Shown here one piece after another: positions 38,751 through 50,037 of a stretch of 64,000 nucleotides of DNA; within the stretch, counting starts at the first letter, position 1; the number at the start of each line of letters is the position of its first letter. The position numbers were made by a program, and so were the translations under genes. Source of the stretch: Favolaschia claudopus (taxonomy: Eukaryota; Basidiomycota; Agaricomycetes; Agaricales; Mycenaceae). The notes under the pieces are model-generated. The model saw only the letters and a list, made by a program, of their open reading frames with translations, ran no database searches and was not told where the DNA came from. The stretch spans positions 3,224,001 to 3,288,000 of the forward strand of contig JAWWNJ010000001.1 of the NCBI GenBank assembly GCA_037176885.1, written 5' to 3'.

Positions 38751-39318
38751 ATGGCCGACCCCATTAGCTCCTCGACCAAGAACCGCACGCTGCTCGCGGT
38801 CATCGGCGACGAGGTGCTCGCAACATATGCCAAATATCTCGCTTGTCTGACATCTGCAGGACTCCATCACTGGCCTACTCCTCGCAGGAGTCGGGCATAT
38901 AAATGAGAACCAGAAGAAGAATTTCCTCGTCGTCGACACAAGTGCGCTTTGCTATCGTCCCCGTTTCCGCCCGTATTCAACTTCAGGGAAGAGACTCAAG
39001 TGTCCACAATAGAAGCGGCATTCCAGGACTTTACGGAGCGGAAGGATATTGCTATTCTGTTGATTAACCAACATGTGCGCAACCACACTCTACTCTCTCG
39101 ACTTGCTATAACAGGGATTCCAGATCGCAGAGAAGATCAGACCAACTGTGGATCGCTACCAGCAGGCCTTTCCTGCTTTACTCGAGATCCCGTCGAAAGA
39201 CCATCCATACGGTATGGTGCAAGCCACCCCTTTCTGTATCGGTTCACTCATGCGTTATATGTAAGATCCTTCAAAAGATTCAGTACTCAAGCGCGTTCAG
39301 AAGCTTTTTGGAGAGTAG
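38751..39318 (+). CDS. VMA7: V-type H+-ATPase subunit F
   Basis: A V1-sector stalk subunit of the vacuolar proton pump. The start is ATG at 38751 ([21 protein letters not shown]). Exons are 38751-38813, 38860-38941, 38987-39075, then 39124 onward to the TAG at 39316-39318. The splices give [90 protein letters not shown] and the terminal [13 protein letters not shown]. The order and length (about 120 residues) match Vma7 throughout. The extra 60-residue frame ending at 39365 is not coding. Confidence 0.95.
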
Positions 39319-39421
39319 TTTGTATTCGATGTGGTTTCACTCGCATGGACATATTGTACCTATAATACATCTCACGATCTCATAATCGCAAGTTTTCTTC
39401 AACTATACACTGTGATGGAAT

Positions 39422-40724
39422 TCACGAAGAATTCCAGCGCATGACTGGTTCATTGTCGCGGACTCCGGGCGTCCGTTCGACAAATACTCGAACAGGGTTC
39501 CGTGTCCTGGAGTCTGAAAAATGTGTGAGCATCAGTATTAGTGTGGAAGTGGTCGAAGTGTGGACGTACTCGGAAGCTCGACAATGATATATCGTAGAAC
39601 AAAATTTCCCTGATTGTTCTGACCGACCATTGAGTTTGACCACGAAGAAAAAAGCCGTCGACTTACTTTTACGAATTCAACATGAACATCACCTTCACTG
39701 AACAGTCGTCCTTCCGGCTCGGAATGAGATTCCACCAGCGGTGTTCCCCGTGGTCCGCGTAAGGACGAAAACATGCCCATAAAGCCACCCTTCGATTCCT
39801 CTTTCCGCTCAGCACTTTTTGCTTCGTCAGACCATGTGTCTGGCAGCGGGGGTGGCGAGGGAGCGCCGCTCAAAAACTTGAAAGCTTCTTTAGACCGTTC
39901 CCATGCAGCCAAGGCAGATTCCTCGGTCCAGGATATCAGGTCGTCCATTGAGTAGGACAGTTTATCCTGAGTCCAATCATATATGGATTCCGACCATGAC
40001 AGTTTCTTGGGCTGGCTTTGGATGTAGAAATTCAAAAACATATGTTCCCGTCCAGTTGCGTCTACCCGGATTGAAGAATTGACGTGACGGCTGCGATGCC
40101 GGGGCCGTGCAAGTGCTGGGGGTTCGAGATAAAATCGTGGAGGTCCTTCCAGATATTTTGCGAGCTAGTTGCAGTTGTGAGTAGTTAACAGAGGAAACTA
40201 ATGGCGTCCCAACCTTCGAGGACGTCTTGATACGTTCACAGGCATCGTCATACAGGACAGAGGGCGAATTTTTGGAGAATAGTTCTGATGTGAGGCAGTA
40301 AATCAAAACAGCCGATAACCCCGCTCCAACCTACAACTGATGTTTTGTTTTGTGACGAAGACTACGAGGGAGGAGACGAACCAATATCACAGTCAAGTTG
40401 GTTGTCCGGGCAGTAGTGCGTTTTACTGTGCTTGGTTGAGAGGAAATTGATTTGATAAGGCAAGAGAGATCTACCTTTCCCAGCAGTGCTCAGTTCAGCC
40501 CAGGGTTTCGGTTTCTCGCCTGACTGTACCGCAGGCTGGCCGAGTCCCAATCCAAGTTGGAAAGGACCCTTGTCCTGCTTGGGATTGTGGTCAAGTGGAG
40601 ACTGTGAGAGAATTGAGGGTCCGGTATTGGTGCTCCTGTGTGTAGCGAATCTGCGCGTATGGTGCCTAGTCGTAGATATCCAAGAAGGAGCAGAGCAGCG
40701 TCGAAAAAATAAAGTTAAAGTCAT
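39422..40724 (-). CDS. TIM21: Mitochondrial import inner membrane translocase subunit TIM21
   Basis: Tim21 tethers the TOM and TIM23 translocases and links them to respiratory-chain assembly. The start is ATG at 40724, with a basic, hydroxylated presequence (TTRHHTRRFATHRS). After introns the mature part has ELFSKNSPSVLYDDACERIKTSSK, LAKYLEGPPRFY, RPRHRSRHVNSSIRVDATGREHMFLNFYIQS, an unusually long insert (SWSESIYDWTQDKLSYSMDDLISWTEESALAAWERSKEAFKFL), a Ser/Pro/Glu-rich loop, and a C-terminal strand set VHVEFVK and VLRYIIVELPS. The tail is RVFVERTPGVRDNEPVMRWN. The divergent MSB1-like gene starts 189 bp away. Confidence 0.88.
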
Positions 40725-40913
40725 TGCAATGAGAGGGTGTCACAGCATGTCACAGAGCGTGACGACTGGGGGGTCTTTTCGAAATAGAAACGAAATCGAC
40801 TAACTTTCGGTTGACACCATAGTTTACCAAACTGACGCCCGGCTCGTAGTCTGTGCGTTACACTCTCCGCTAATTCAACCTCTCTGACCTCCCCCCTCAG
40901 GTCTTTCCCCTCG

Positions 40914-43900
40914 ATGCCCTCCTTTTTGTCCAAGGTTTTTGGACGGAAGAAGGATGATACCCTCAAACCCGACGCCCCTCCAAAGCGCCCGTCGTCCGAC
41001 GCATCTCTCCTCGAGGGCAAGTACGAGAATGTATCGACAGTCCTGACCCCTTCGGCGCCCCGCTTCGACACCCCACCTATCGCTGAAAACGAAAAGGAGA
41101 AGGACTTTGCTGGTCTATACAAGAGTCGGTCTATTCGCAACCAGGGCAAGGACCTAGACTTTCATCTCTCTCTGAGTCTCCCGGGCCCGAAGGAGGAGGC
41201 TTCGCGCGCCCTCGGAGTCGTGTTTGAGGCGGATCCCGACGCGCAGATTCTACTCCCCGAGTCGGTCATTGCTGAGAAGCGGTTGACTCCGTTGGAGGCT
41301 TTTCTATTGGTGCAGGCGTGCTCTCAGGTCATCACTTCGCGCGGTGCGTCTCTTACGCGCAATATTCACGCGACATCTAATCATTGACATCCTGACAGGA
41401 CTGGAGACGCTCGGTATCATGGTACCACACTGGTACTCCGCCTCTCCTTCAGTACAACGGAAACTCATATCGCTCTTTATCCAATCGCTGGCTCTGAATA
41501 GCCCGATTACCACCCTCTCTCCCACTTCTTCTGCCCCCGTATCCGCGTTCGAGTCCGAAATTAGCAGCACCCGTTCTCCTCATGACGTGGCTGCTGTTCT
41601 AAGATGGGGTCTTCGGCACCTTCAACTGGACGGAGCTTCATTTGGCAAGGACGAGCAATGGTATAACCAATTTTTGGATTCGGAAAAGGCTGCAGAGTAT
41701 CCTCCCAAGGCTTTCACCGAAAAATTGGCTCCGTTGCTTCCGCCTGCCCACCTCCATCTGCTCACCGCGACTCTAGAGGTATTCTCGAGTCTCGCGGCTC
41801 ATTCAGAGGCCAACAGTATCTCCGGAAGCAAGCTCAGCAAAATGCTGGGTTTGTGGCTTCTAGCTGCTCCTCGTGTGACCAGTGGCGACGATGTTCTCAC
41901 TCTTTACGCAAAGTGGGAAAAATGGGGCCGTATTTTGGAGCATCTGTTCCTAGCCAGAATCCGGTTTGTTTTTCTTCGACGCATTTTATGTTTTGCTATA
42001 CTCAAACGGTTCACCCAGGGACGAAGCGGTTGATCACAGGATGCCGACGCGACTTATCGAACTCGTCAAACACTACCCGCCTACCCCCCGCTTCTCCACC
42101 CGGCGCCATGACGCGCTTTTCGTTGGCATCGAAACTGAGATACCGTCGTCTGAGTCGAAGAAACCCAAGAACCATCCTCTTCGGCTCATCGCAGACGCCC
42201 TCAAAGCCTCCGTCAAGTCACGGCCCTCTACGCCTGACGCAACGGCCAACGGTATCAATGGCCATGTCGCGTCTGAGCTCGAGCTTTGGGAGTCCTTGAA
42301 GAAGCACATCTCCGTTGCGGATGCGGATTCAGAGACATATCCGGGGCTCAGCAGTCTGTTCGCTGACGAAACGATTCGTTTCCTGTCGCTCATCCCCACC
42401 AAGCCGGAGTTGGACGCCAAGTCGTCCGAAGCTTTGCCGTTCACTCTCCTACTCCCTCAGAAGGTGGGACGCCGAAGGAGCATGTCTTTGGGTGATCGGG
42501 ATGCAGCGCTTGCTGCAGCTGCCCACAGCAAAGCTGCATCGGCATCAACCTCCGGCCATGGCACCTCTGCGTCCGCCTCAACCTCCGAAGAGCCCATTGC
42601 CATCGATTGGAATCAATTCTCAACCTCTGGATTCTTTTCAGAAAATGGCTCAATCGGGTCCAAGCTTGCGTCAACTCTTTTAGACAACAAAGATGTTGAG
42701 GTAACTATACCCAGGAAACCCAGTGCGAGGCGCAAACTTCCACCTGCACTGATACCTCTCCCGTCCTCCCGGGGCAAGAGCCTTGACCTCTCTCCCGTCA
42801 GGGACAAAGCACCCGAGCCTGAAATTCAGCAAGGCAAATCTGTCGCCACCAAGTTTGAGATCGTGCAGTTGGACGAAGCCTTCATTGACTTCTGTTCTGA
42901 TGCGATCCTCGATCCCATTTCTCTTGACTGGCCTGGTTTCGTGGTCTGCAAAATCAAGTCTTCTGTCCCCAGTGTGAACGCGGCCGATAGCAAGAGGATC
43001 GGCTGGTTGATCATCGAACAGCGATTCGTCACCCCCAAACCTATTCCTCCCCCCATTTCGACGACAATAGAAAAGGAAGCCCCCGCTACAGCCCGACCTC
43101 GTCCCAATTCTCCCAAACCATCCTTCGCTTCTGACACGAAAAGCACCAAGAAAAATAGGTTCAGCTTTTTCACCAGCCTCAGTAGTAGCTCAGTATCCAC
43201 CACCTCGACTGCCAAGACCGACTCGACCAAAGATAAGAAGAAGAAGAAAGCCGGGAAGGGACCAAAAGTCGGGGAAATGGGGGAGATCTTACAAGAGGAG
43301 GAGGAGCCCAGTGCACCGACCACCAATGGCGTTACGTCCGCCGATGTCGCTGTTGCCGCGACTGCTACTGTTGCCGCTGGAATGGCCGCCGCCCTTGCTA
43401 CCGCTCTTCCGGAGTCGCCAAAAGCTGAATCCACCCCAGGGGCACTTGTCGAAGACGCTGCCAATTCACAGGTTGCTCCCGCAGTTGCGGAGGAGTCCCA
43501 GCCACCTGCCGCGGCCGACGTGACTCCCTCTTTGGTGAAGGATGTCGCTGAAGCTCAAGTTCCTGAGTCTACAACGCCCGTACCTCCTGTTGTTCCAACG
43601 GAGCCGGTGGCCGTACCGGAAGTTGTGGCCCCCGTTGAAACTGCTGCTGCGACTGAGCCAGAAGCCCAGCTTCAGGATGTTCCTCGTGAGTTTGCTGTCA
43701 ATTGGCGAAGTTGAACTGAAGCTGAAATGACAATTTTGCAGAAACGGAAGCCGCCGCCGAGGTCGATGAGGCGGCTGCGGAGGAGCAGCGTATCACAGCT
43801 GAGGAGGCTGTGATTGCGAAGCAAAAGGCTGAAGAAGAGGAGCATGCGCGTTTGCAGGCAGAGCGCTTGGAGGAGGAACAGCGCCTTCAGGCTGAAAAGG

Positions 43901-46301
43901 AGCGTGCTGCGGCCGAAGAAGCGGAGCGTGCGCGGGTAGAGGCTGAGCGTTTGGCGGAGGAGGAACGTGCACGCTTGGAGGAAGAGCGTTTGGCGGAGGA
44001 ACGGCGCGCTCAGGCTGAAAAAGAGCGTATCGCTGCAGAGGAAGCCGCTCAGGCGCTTCTTGCCCAACAAAAGGCTGAAGAGGAGCGTCTTGCGGCTGAG
44101 GAAGCTGAACGTGCCCGTCTCGAGGCTGAAAGGTTGGCTGAGGAACAGCGTCTAGCGGAGGAGCAACGCATCCAGGCAGAGAAGGAACGCCTCGCTGCGG
44201 AGGAAGCCGCCGCCGCGCTTCTCGCTAAACAGAAGGCCGAAGAGGAGGAACGCGCACGACTTGAGGCCGACCGTTTGGCCGCCGAGGAAGCCGAGCGAGT
44301 CCGTCGGGATGAAGAAGAGCGACTTGCCAAAGAAAAGGCTGAGGAGGAGGAGCGCGCTCGCTTAGAGGCGGAACGCATCGCTGCAGAGGAAGCTGCTGCT
44401 CTTGCTAAGCAGAAGGCTGAGGAAGAGGAACGCGCACGCCTCGAAGCGGAGCGTCTCGCCGCCGAAGAAGCTGAGCGAGCTCGTTTGGAGGAAGAGGCAC
44501 GTCTTGCGAAGGAAAAGGCAGAGGCAGAGGAGCGTGCTCGTCTCGAGGCTGAACGCATTGCCGCAGAAGAGGCAGAACGTGCACGGGTCGAGGCAGAGCG
44601 TCTTGCCGCGGAGGAAGCCGAGCGGCAGCGAATTGCTGCTGAAGAAGCTGAACGAGCCCGTTTGGAGGAGGAGGAACGGCTTGCTAAGGAGAAGGCAGAG
44701 GCGGAGGAGCGCGCTCGCCTAGAGGCAGAACGTATCGCTGCAGAGGAAGCCGCTCTTGCCAAGCAGAAGGCAGAAGAAGAGGAGCGTGCACGGCTTGAAG
44801 CAGAGCGTCTCGCCGCCGAGGAGGCTGAGCGTGAACGCATTGCCGCCGAAGAGGCTGACCGGGCCCGTCTAGAACGTGAACGACTCGAGGAAGAGGAACG
44901 GCTCGCCAAAGAAAAAGCCGAGGCGGAAGAAGCCGCACGTCTCGAGGCGGAACGCATCGCCGCTGAGGAAGCTGAGCGTGAGCGACTCGCGGCTGAAGAG
45001 GCTGAACGTGTTCGCTTGGAGGAAGAACGTATAGCAGAAGAACGGCGGATTCAGGAGGAGAAGGAGCGAATTGCTGCGGAGGAGGCCCTTCTCGCAAAGC
45101 AAAAGGCTGAAGAGGAGGAACGCGCACGACTCGAAGCGGAACGTATCGCCGCTGAAGAGGCCGCTCTCGCTAAGCACAAAGCCGAGGAGGAGGAACAGGC
45201 TAGGCTCGAGGCGGAACGCCTCGCTGCTGAAGAAGCTGAGAGAGAACGCATTGCCGCCGAAGAAGCTGAGCGAGCTCGTCTCGAGGAGGAGGAACGGCTC
45301 GCCAAACAGAAGGCCGAAGAGGAGGAGCGCGCGCGGCTAGAGGCAGAGCGCATCGCTGCAGAAGAGGCTGCTCTTGCCAAGCAAAAGGCTGAGGAAGAGG
45401 AGCGCGCGCGGCTTGAGGCTGAACGTTTGGCGGCTGAGGAAGCTGAACGTGCAAGACTGGAAGCTGAGCGAATCGCAGCAGAGGAGGCGCTTGCCAAACA
45501 GAAGGCGGAAGAAGAGGAACGCGCACGAGTTGAGGCGGAGCGTCTAGCTGCAGAGAAGGCTGAACAGGAACGCATCGCAGCTGAGGAAGCTGAACGAGTC
45601 CGCCTGGAGGAAGAGGAACGGCTTGCTAAGCAAAAGGCGGAGGAGGAAGCTCGGCTTGAGGCTGAACGAATTGCAGAGGAAGAGGCTGAGCTTGCTCGTC
45701 AAGCAGCTGAAGCGGCCGTTCCCGTACGTTAAATTCGTCGGTATAAATACTGTTGGCTGATCTTCACCCAGACGCCTGAGCCCGAAGTTATGATCGTCAA
45801 TGACGAACCCGTTCCTGTCGCCGATGAAGGTTCCGCGCGTGCTGCGACACCCGTCGAGGCAGCCGAATTAGTGCCAATTGCTCCGGAGCCCGAGGTCAAG
45901 GACAGCGGCCTTCAATTCGACACCACAGCAGAGGTCATTGGGGGAGGCCATGTCGAACCACTACGTGAACCGGAAGTGGCAAACGACGCGCTAGTCGATA
46001 TACCCGCAGTACCTGTTGTGGAGGCGCGGCCGGAGCTGGTGCGCGGGACGACTGCCATATCGCACCTCGAACTCACTCCAAGTCCTGACTCCACTCCCGA
46101 CGCAACGGCCGATGACAAGGACGGGATGCTTCCAGGTGGCGAAACGGTTGGACCCCAAGCTGCTTTGAGCATCGCTGACGAAGAGGCCCCAGCTCACGGT
46201 TCGTAACAGCGTCCCGTATTTGCTTTTACTTGGATTGCTTATTGGGCCGACCAGATACAAACGGCAACGACGTCTCAGAGACAGACAAGCCCGCTGAATG
46301 A
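40914..46301 (+). CDS. Msb1/Mug8-domain protein with very long charged helix
   Basis: The Msb1/Mug8 (DUF1708) domain is tied to Cdc42/Rho1-dependent polarity in yeasts. The start is ATG at 40914 ([15 protein letters not shown]). The domain (about 40960-42450) has [84 protein letters not shown] and [16 protein letters not shown] conserved middle ([31 protein letters not shown]) ends near 43000. From 43740 to 45725 comes a single exon encoding about 640 residues, nearly all Glu/Ala/Arg/Leu/Lys, in units like [19 protein letters not shown] and [10 protein letters not shown]. Pro/Val/Glu-rich stretches flank it. Intron 45726 onward joins [11 protein letters not shown] and intron 46201-46254 joins [15 protein letters not shown]. 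The stop is at 46299-46301; the total is roughly 1,680 residues. Confidence 0.85.
43740..45725 (+). repeat. Degenerate Glu/Ala/Arg-rich coding repeat
   Basis: About 1.99 kb of imperfect, in-frame repeats inside the Msb1-like gene. Typical modules are [20 protein letters not shown] and [20 protein letters not shown], of about 20-30 residues each, varied in order. There is no stop or obvious intron. Synonymous codon use differs between copies, so the repeat is old or under purifying selection on protein rather than a fresh DNA-level expansion. Confidence 0.9.
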
Positions 46302-46793
46302 GCGGCCTAGTCCTATCAATTCTGTTTGTCCTTATACCCTGATGCCCTCAAAAGATCTATACCTATCTCACGGATCTATACCTCGCGCTCACCACACTCG
46401 CTCGCTGCACTAACATTAGACATGCATCACGCTAATTCCCCTGTATATGCCCCTCACGTTTGGAGATACCCGGATTATTTGGAGGAGGGAAGGAAGCCGA
46501 GCGTCCTATTATGGACGCTCTCCTAGTCTTTTATAACTATTACTTGACTCTACTCACCATGTTGTTTGTCTGCACATTCATTTCACTCTGCTATACTAAT
46601 ACATGTGTCTATATCTCGGACACCACCGTCTGAATGAATAAGATAAGTATACATCTTAGCAAAGGTCCGCAACTGGGAGAATATGAATCCTGCACATATG
46701 CAGTTATATGACGCTTCAAACGCTCTCCAAACGTTCGACGGTGGACTTTTTCAACTGCAAAGCATCGCATCAATAAAAGGCCATGTCGTGTTA
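46302..46793. other. Convergent intergenic region
   Basis: A 0.5-kb gap between the end of the Msb1-like gene (+) and the end of the AIM18-like gene (-). It is AT-richer than the genes, with no supported ORF. It must carry both 3' ends. Confidence 0.5.
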
Positions 46794-47594
46794 TTAAGTT
46801 ACTCGACGAACCTTTGGACTAGGACTATTGCCGGTGAAATAATGCAGGACCAGCTCCGTAGACACAAAGTTGTTTACGACTGAACCAAGATCGCGCACAA
46901 TGAGAGGCCTGGGTTGGCCGAGAACAGGCGCCGGAACGTAGAGATCAAGCGACGCATGTTTTGCGAGGGGGGTGTTAGGGAAAAGGGTCTTAAGGGCGCG
47001 CATGGGGCCGGCGACGGCCAGCGCGTCGTCCTGCGTCAGAGTGCCGCTTTTTTGGGCTTCTTGGAGACGTGCGTTAAGTGCTCTCATGAAAGCATCGCGA
47101 AGATGTGTATATGAAGTAGAGCGAGTTGGAATTAGGCGTAGTAGAACGGCCGAATTGCGGATTATGTGTTCGATTTTCTCGTCTGAGGACATGGATGGTG
47201 TGAGTTTGAGCGTAGGCGAGGTGAGGTCGGCGTAGAATCCGATAGAGTAGACTTGAATGCCTATGAAAGACACGGTGCGTACACCTAGGCCGACGAGCTC
47301 TAGGGGACCCGACTTGAACTGGCCTGGGACATAAACGCGTCGTGGAAATTCAATTCCAGTGTCCGCGTCGACGACATAGTCCGACTGGAAAGGGTTTGCG
47401 TCGAGGTGGACACAGGACAGCAACCCCAGTCCAAGCCCGGCAAGAGCTATTCTGCGAGACCTAATCATGGCCAGAGAAGCCATGGCGCTGCCCGGAGTAT
47501 TGAAGCGGAACGAATAATCGAGTGAGAGCAAGAGTGAAAGTCTGTGCAAAAGACTAGCTAGGAACTTTGGAGGAATGAAGTCCAGAACGCGCAT
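46794..47594 (-). CDS. AIM18: AIM18/AIM46-like chalcone-isomerase-fold protein
   Basis: Aim18 and Aim46 are mitochondrial inner-membrane proteins with a chalcone-isomerase fold and no known isomerase activity. It is a single exon of 266 codons. ATG at 47594 is the longest start. An internal Met at 47483 (MASLAMIRSRRIALAGLGLGLLS) would begin a shorter, equally plausible presequence plus transmembrane segment. The CHI-fold part has GIEFPRRVYVPGQFKSGPLELVGLGVRTVSFIGIQVYSIGFYADLT, IIRNSAVLLRLIPTRSTSYTHLRDAFMRAL, then PLAKHASLDLYVP and DLGSVVNNFVSTELVLHYFTGNSPSPKVRR at the C-terminus. The length fits the family. It is divergent from the kinase, 84 bp away. Confidence 0.88.
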   Translation of the reverse strand: MRVLDFIPPKFLASLLHRLSLLLSLDYSFRFNTPGSAMASLAMIRSRRIALAGLGLGLLSCVHLDANPFQSDYVVDADTGIEFPRRVYVPGQFKSGPLELVGLGVRTVSFIGIQVYSIGFYADLTSPTLKLTPSMSSDEKIEHIIRNSAVLLRLIPTRSTSYTHLRDAFMRALNARLQEAQKSGTLTQDDALAVAGPMRALKTLFPNTPLAKHASLDLYVPAPVLGQPRPLIVRDLGSVVNNFVSTELVLHYFTGNSPSPKVRRVT

Positions 47595-47678
47595 GCCGCG
47601 GCGAAGAAGAATGCGACCACGCGGCCACGTGCGCGTTTTCCGTTTCCCTCCTCCCTCTCACCTTGGTTCTGGCCCTGC

Positions 47679-49054
47679 ATGAAGTTCATTTCTCGAATCC
47701 TACACTGCGTAAAAAACTACAGAGGCTCAATCTCTGTACCCACAGCTAGTCATCTCGCGATTAGACCCGGACAGATCCTAAACTCTCGCTATCGAATCGT
47801 CAAACAATTGGGATCAGGTCAACATTCAACGGTCTGGCTCGCCCAATCGCGAGTCTTGTAGTTAAGAATGTGGACGAAAAACATGACACTCATTTTTAGG
47901 GATGGTGGTTTAAAGGCTCTCAAGATTCTGACGGATGAAGTGACTGCTTTTCAAGGCAACGAAGCTTTCGAATTGGAAGTCCTGAAGAGCGTTGCCTCAG
48001 CTCAGTCTGGATTTAGCAAGAAGAGACTCCTTCAACTAGAAGATTATTTCAATATTCACGACAATCACGCTGATTATCTTTGCTTGGTCACTGCACCGTT
48101 GGGACCCTCTCTTTTGCAAGTTTGTTCCAAATTCGAATCGAAACGTCTTCCACCGCAGCTGGTGAAACGCGTCACTCGACAGCTTCTTGAAGCCCTACAT
48201 GTGCTGCATGACCAGTGCCAGACTGTTCATACAGGTAAGCTCGATTCGAGCACGATCTTGTTTCGCTAGCGTGTTTTTCACCCTGCCGCGTGTAGACATT
48301 AAGCCCGATAACATCATGTTAAACACAGCTCCCCTGTCGGAAACTGAGGAAATTAACCTCGATATAATACACAAGTCAAACTTTGTGCTCGCTGACTTGG
48401 GAACTGGTGAGCCTCGTGGAAAGTAGTATGAGTGTTCTGACCGTGACGTGTTCAAGCCATACCGCCAAGTGGCCCTCATTCCCGCCTGATCCAACCAGAA
48501 GCACTGCGTGCCCCAGAGGTAATAACAGGCTGTCTTTGGGATGTTAAAGCAGACATATGGAATCTTGGCTGCATTGTAAGTGATCTACGGTCTGTTTCGT
48601 TTTTCCTACATATCAATTTCCCTCCTAGGTCTTTGAACTTCTCATAGGTCAGCACTTGTTCAAGCCGAAAGCAGGTGCGACCTGGAGCGCAGAGCAATAC
48701 CATCTCGCACGTATCTTCGGGACAGCTTACACAAAACCTCTACCTCTAAACGTGATGGACTGCTTTCGACGTGGACAACATTTTGAGAAGTATTTCGATG
48801 ACAGAGCTAAGTTCGATTCTATAATGCAGTAATGAGCATTGAGTAACATTCTTTACATCTCAGGCCTTCGAATTTCAGCAGAGGCTGAGACCGTGGACAT
48901 GATTCTCCAGGTTTACAACCTTTATACGCCAGAACTGGGCGCTATCTTGACTGCGATGCTTCAAATTCTTCCGGACGCCCGTCCGTCCGCAAAAGACTTA
49001 TTGGCATTTGATTGGTTGCGTGAAGAGGTGCATACAGATGCCAGGGAGGCTTAG
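47679..49054 (+). CDS. SRPK-like protein kinase (splice anomaly)
   Basis: SRPK-type Ser/Thr kinases phosphorylate SR splicing factors; agaricomycetes have many divergent SRPK-like genes. The start is ATG at 47679. The N-lobe has GQILNSRYRIVKQLGSGQHSTVWLAQSRVLDGGLKALKILT, with the VAIK-type Lys. The loop VHTDIKPDNIML has HTD in place of HRD, as in SRPKs. The DFG position is DLG (LADLGTA). The APE-like motif is RAPEVITG. Further features are DIWNLGCIVFELLIGQHLFKP, YHLARIFGTAYT and ARPSAKDLLAFDWL. Introns include a 42-bp one at 47858-47899. The last intron (about 48807-48863) has no GT donor that keeps the expected frame: the natural junction YFDDRG|LRIS falls before CTAAGT. Whether it is an expressed gene, a splice variant or a decaying copy is open. 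Confidence 0.7.
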
Positions 49055-50037
49055 GTCCCAGTGGGCGAAGATCCTTCGGGCTTGGTTAGACTTGTTGTGA
49101 TGATATCTTCAGACGGCAGAAGCAATTTTCACAGTCTCAGACCCCCATGCTGCACCTTCGACGTGCCAAAACCAACAACATATCTCGGGAGTGACATCCT
49201 AGCGTTGCCCTCACAGCTTTAAGGAAGTTCAAATCCCCTGGACCTTCTGCTGATTCTGGAAGAAAGACATGGAGCGTCGACTGTGCAGCGAGACAATATA
49301 CAAGTGAAAACGGAGCCAGGAGTTGCGCGTTCCAACGACCGTGCCTAAGGCCAGATCCAACCGCAGATTTAGATTGGGCACGAGTCATCGTCTATGGCCT
49401 ACTGTTACCATTATTGATCGAGTCCAATGCTGGCGTCGAGGAAGGGTATCGGAGAATGACGGTCTAGCCATGAGCACACGAAGTCGGAACGCTACCACAC
49501 AAGTTTGAGGTAGAAGCATAACATACACAATGCCATGAAATGACGACTTTCAATCGCGCCAGATGCCGCCACAGGAATAGGAAATTTGGATACGCAGATC
49601 TATGGTGTCAATACACTGTGACAGGAAGGACACCTGTACTATTGTTTCTGTGTGTTCTCTATTGCACTACATTGATTCCTGTATCTGCGGCGGAGTTTTT
49701 GGGGGGAAATCAGGCCGGGAGTAAGGTCGTGTGTGTTTTTGCAAAAGGTCCGCCTGGCCGCCGGGGACGCGGGAAGGTGGTGGCAATATAAGGGCGGAAT
49801 AACTGTGCGTTTGTTGTATAATTCACGTCCTTCGTAGGTTGCCAGTACGAGAGTCTGCCATGACCGACATCATACATGGGCGAAGGCAAGGAAGTAACGG
49901 ATCACTGTTCGCGCCGAAGGCTGTGCTAGCCATTCGCGGATTATTTCCCATTTTGTTGCTGACGCGTCGCGCACAACTCGGACGCGTAAGTGCTTTCAAT
50001 CGCTCAAGTAGGAGGCTGGCTGTGAGGGGTACCAAAT
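49055..50037. other. Intergenic region, no supported gene
   Basis: A 1-kb spacer between the kinase and BLM10, both on the plus strand. Short frames exist on both strands (for example 49540-49791 plus), but no family motif or convincing splice structure is seen. The proximal part likely holds the kinase 3' UTR and the distal part the BLM10 promoter. Confidence 0.45.

Noticed and set aside
44049..44957. 302-codon open frame on the minus strand, rich in Ser/Arg/Ala
   Set aside because: It is the antisense mirror of the Glu/Ala/Arg repeat, whose codons lack complementary stops. The same holds for the minus frame at 45051-45575.
49540..49791. 83-codon plus frame upstream of BLM10
   Set aside because: It is short, has no family motif and lies in a region without splice support.
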